NCBI GenBank assembly: GCA_025345505.1
Contig: JANVCC010000040.1
Span: forward strand, 9,764,023-9,828,022
Length of the DNA stretch: 64,000 nucleotides
Direction of reading: 5' to 3'
From: Todiramphus chloris collaris
Lineage: Eukaryota > Chordata > Aves > Coraciiformes > Alcedinidae
Shown here: positions 63,073 to 64,000 of the stretch, piece after piece
Layout: every line of letters begins with the position of its first letter
Position numbering within the stretch: the first letter of the stretch is position 1
Program-made: the position numbers and the translations under genes
Notes under the pieces: model-generated
Told to the model about the DNA's origin: nothing
The model's database searches: none
The model's input: the letters and a program-made list of their open reading frames with translations, nothing else

Positions 63073-64000
63073 GTAAGAAAATGAATGTTATTTATTTAAT
63101 ACTCAACATGTTGATTTGAGTCAGGCCCTATCAAAGAAGTCAGATGTCTATGGAATTGACCTTCCATTTTGTAGAGAGTAAGCCATTGGATCAGTCCTTC
63201 AGTCTCTGGGTGGGGATTTGATGAATGAATTGTTTGGCAGAGACACCAGGTAGGTACAGAAGTTAAAACTCACCTATCAATGCCATTTTGTGGGGTTGGC
63301 TTAACTCACTGCTGGGGATGGTGCTGTTGAGGAAATTGCAATTCATGTCTAGATTCAAATGAGAAAGGAAAATGGAAACCTCCAAAATGCCTTTTCCCCC
63401 AGATTTTAAGAGTGTTCAGACCCAAGGGCTGGGTTTTTGACTCTATGAAGGTAAACTTAGTCCTCTAGAGGGCATGGTTACACTGATTATATATTTAATA
63501 ATTAACTAGTATTATCTTGGCTAGCTGTTCACTTTTACTGGTGTAAATCAGGAGTCAGTGAACTGACACAGATAGAGTTTCATGGTCTTTAAACCTTCTC
63601 GTAGTATCTTCCATGTAATTTCTCTTGAGGAGGCTGATCCCGGATGGGCCAAAAGGTTTGGGTTTGATCACCAGGGAGGTTTTCCAAGAGGAAGCTGTAA
63701 TTCTTTCCTTGCTACCAAAATCTAGTCAGTGGATCTATTTTTCACGTGTATTCATGCTCGTCCTTTGGCTGATCCCATCTTCCCTTGGGTAACAGTCTGG
63801 GCTGAGTCATCTCAGTAGTAGCACAATATGGATTTAGTGTCCATTGCTCTGAGAGCATGGCAGCTCCAGACACTTGATGGCAGTTATTTGTGTTTGGGCA
63901 ATCTGGTGGTTGAACTCATTCAGGCAGATCTCAAAGTCAGCAAAATTATGCAGATGTAAATATGGCCACCATCTGTCTTACCGCCTGGTTTCCGCTGGTG
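63073..64000. other. Non-coding sequence to the right edge
   Basis: Nothing recognisable follows the exon candidate. The sequence is moderately AT-rich with no repeat, no long open frame and no clear splice pair. If the candidate exon is real, this would be the beginning of its downstream intron. Confidence 0.5.

Overview
The window looks like avian nuclear DNA, most likely from a large intron or a gene desert. The evidence is the repeat content. There are six degenerate copies of the CR1 LINE family (on both strands, with more than one kind of 3' end), one nearly complete solo LTR of a bird endogenous retrovirus, a second LTR tail fragment, many A/T homopolymers and almost no other tandem repeats. 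I saw no bacterial-style operons, ribosome binding sites, tRNA or rRNA genes, CRISPR arrays or insertion sequences. No open reading frame translates into a cellular protein that I recognise. The only convincing protein-coding homology is the broken CR1 ORF2 at about 56460-57970.

Layout. Positions 1-17 kb are mostly unique sequence, with a 3'-truncated CR1 at 2.8 kb, a perfect 11-bp-arm palindrome at 3.34 kb, the longest open frame (8190-9068), an exon-like block at 11.2 kb and a pyrimidine-biased tract at 11.9-12.6 kb. Positions 17-38 kb hold an LTR tail at 17.2 kb, two faint ancient CR1-like remnants (21.7 and 28.7 kb), a 38-base T run at 24.8 kb, and CR1 3' ends at 26.0 and 37.2 kb next to a 0.6 kb minus-strand CR1 at 37.8-38.4 kb. 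Positions 38-50 kb hold a short minus-strand CR1 at 42.7 kb, a textbook G-quadruplex motif at 43.1 kb, a 0.7 kb plus-strand CR1 at 46.6-47.3 kb followed by a small CpG-rich patch, and the solo LTR at 49.6-50.0 kb with an intact CRE and TATA box. Positions 50-64 kb are mostly unique. They contain the CR1 ORF2 fragment (56.5-58.0 kb) and, close to the right edge, a 107-bp block at 62966-63072 with strong splice acceptor and donor signals.

How it fits together. The sequence can be read as unique non-coding DNA, parts of which look like AT-rich conserved enhancers, with old retroelement insertions. If a host gene crosses the window, the best exon candidates are 62966-63072, 11187-11306 and possibly a 23-base microexon at 4429-4451, all on the plus strand. 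None is proven. No new biological system is evident. The strongest leads are the promoter-bearing LTR, the exon candidates and the structural DNA motifs.
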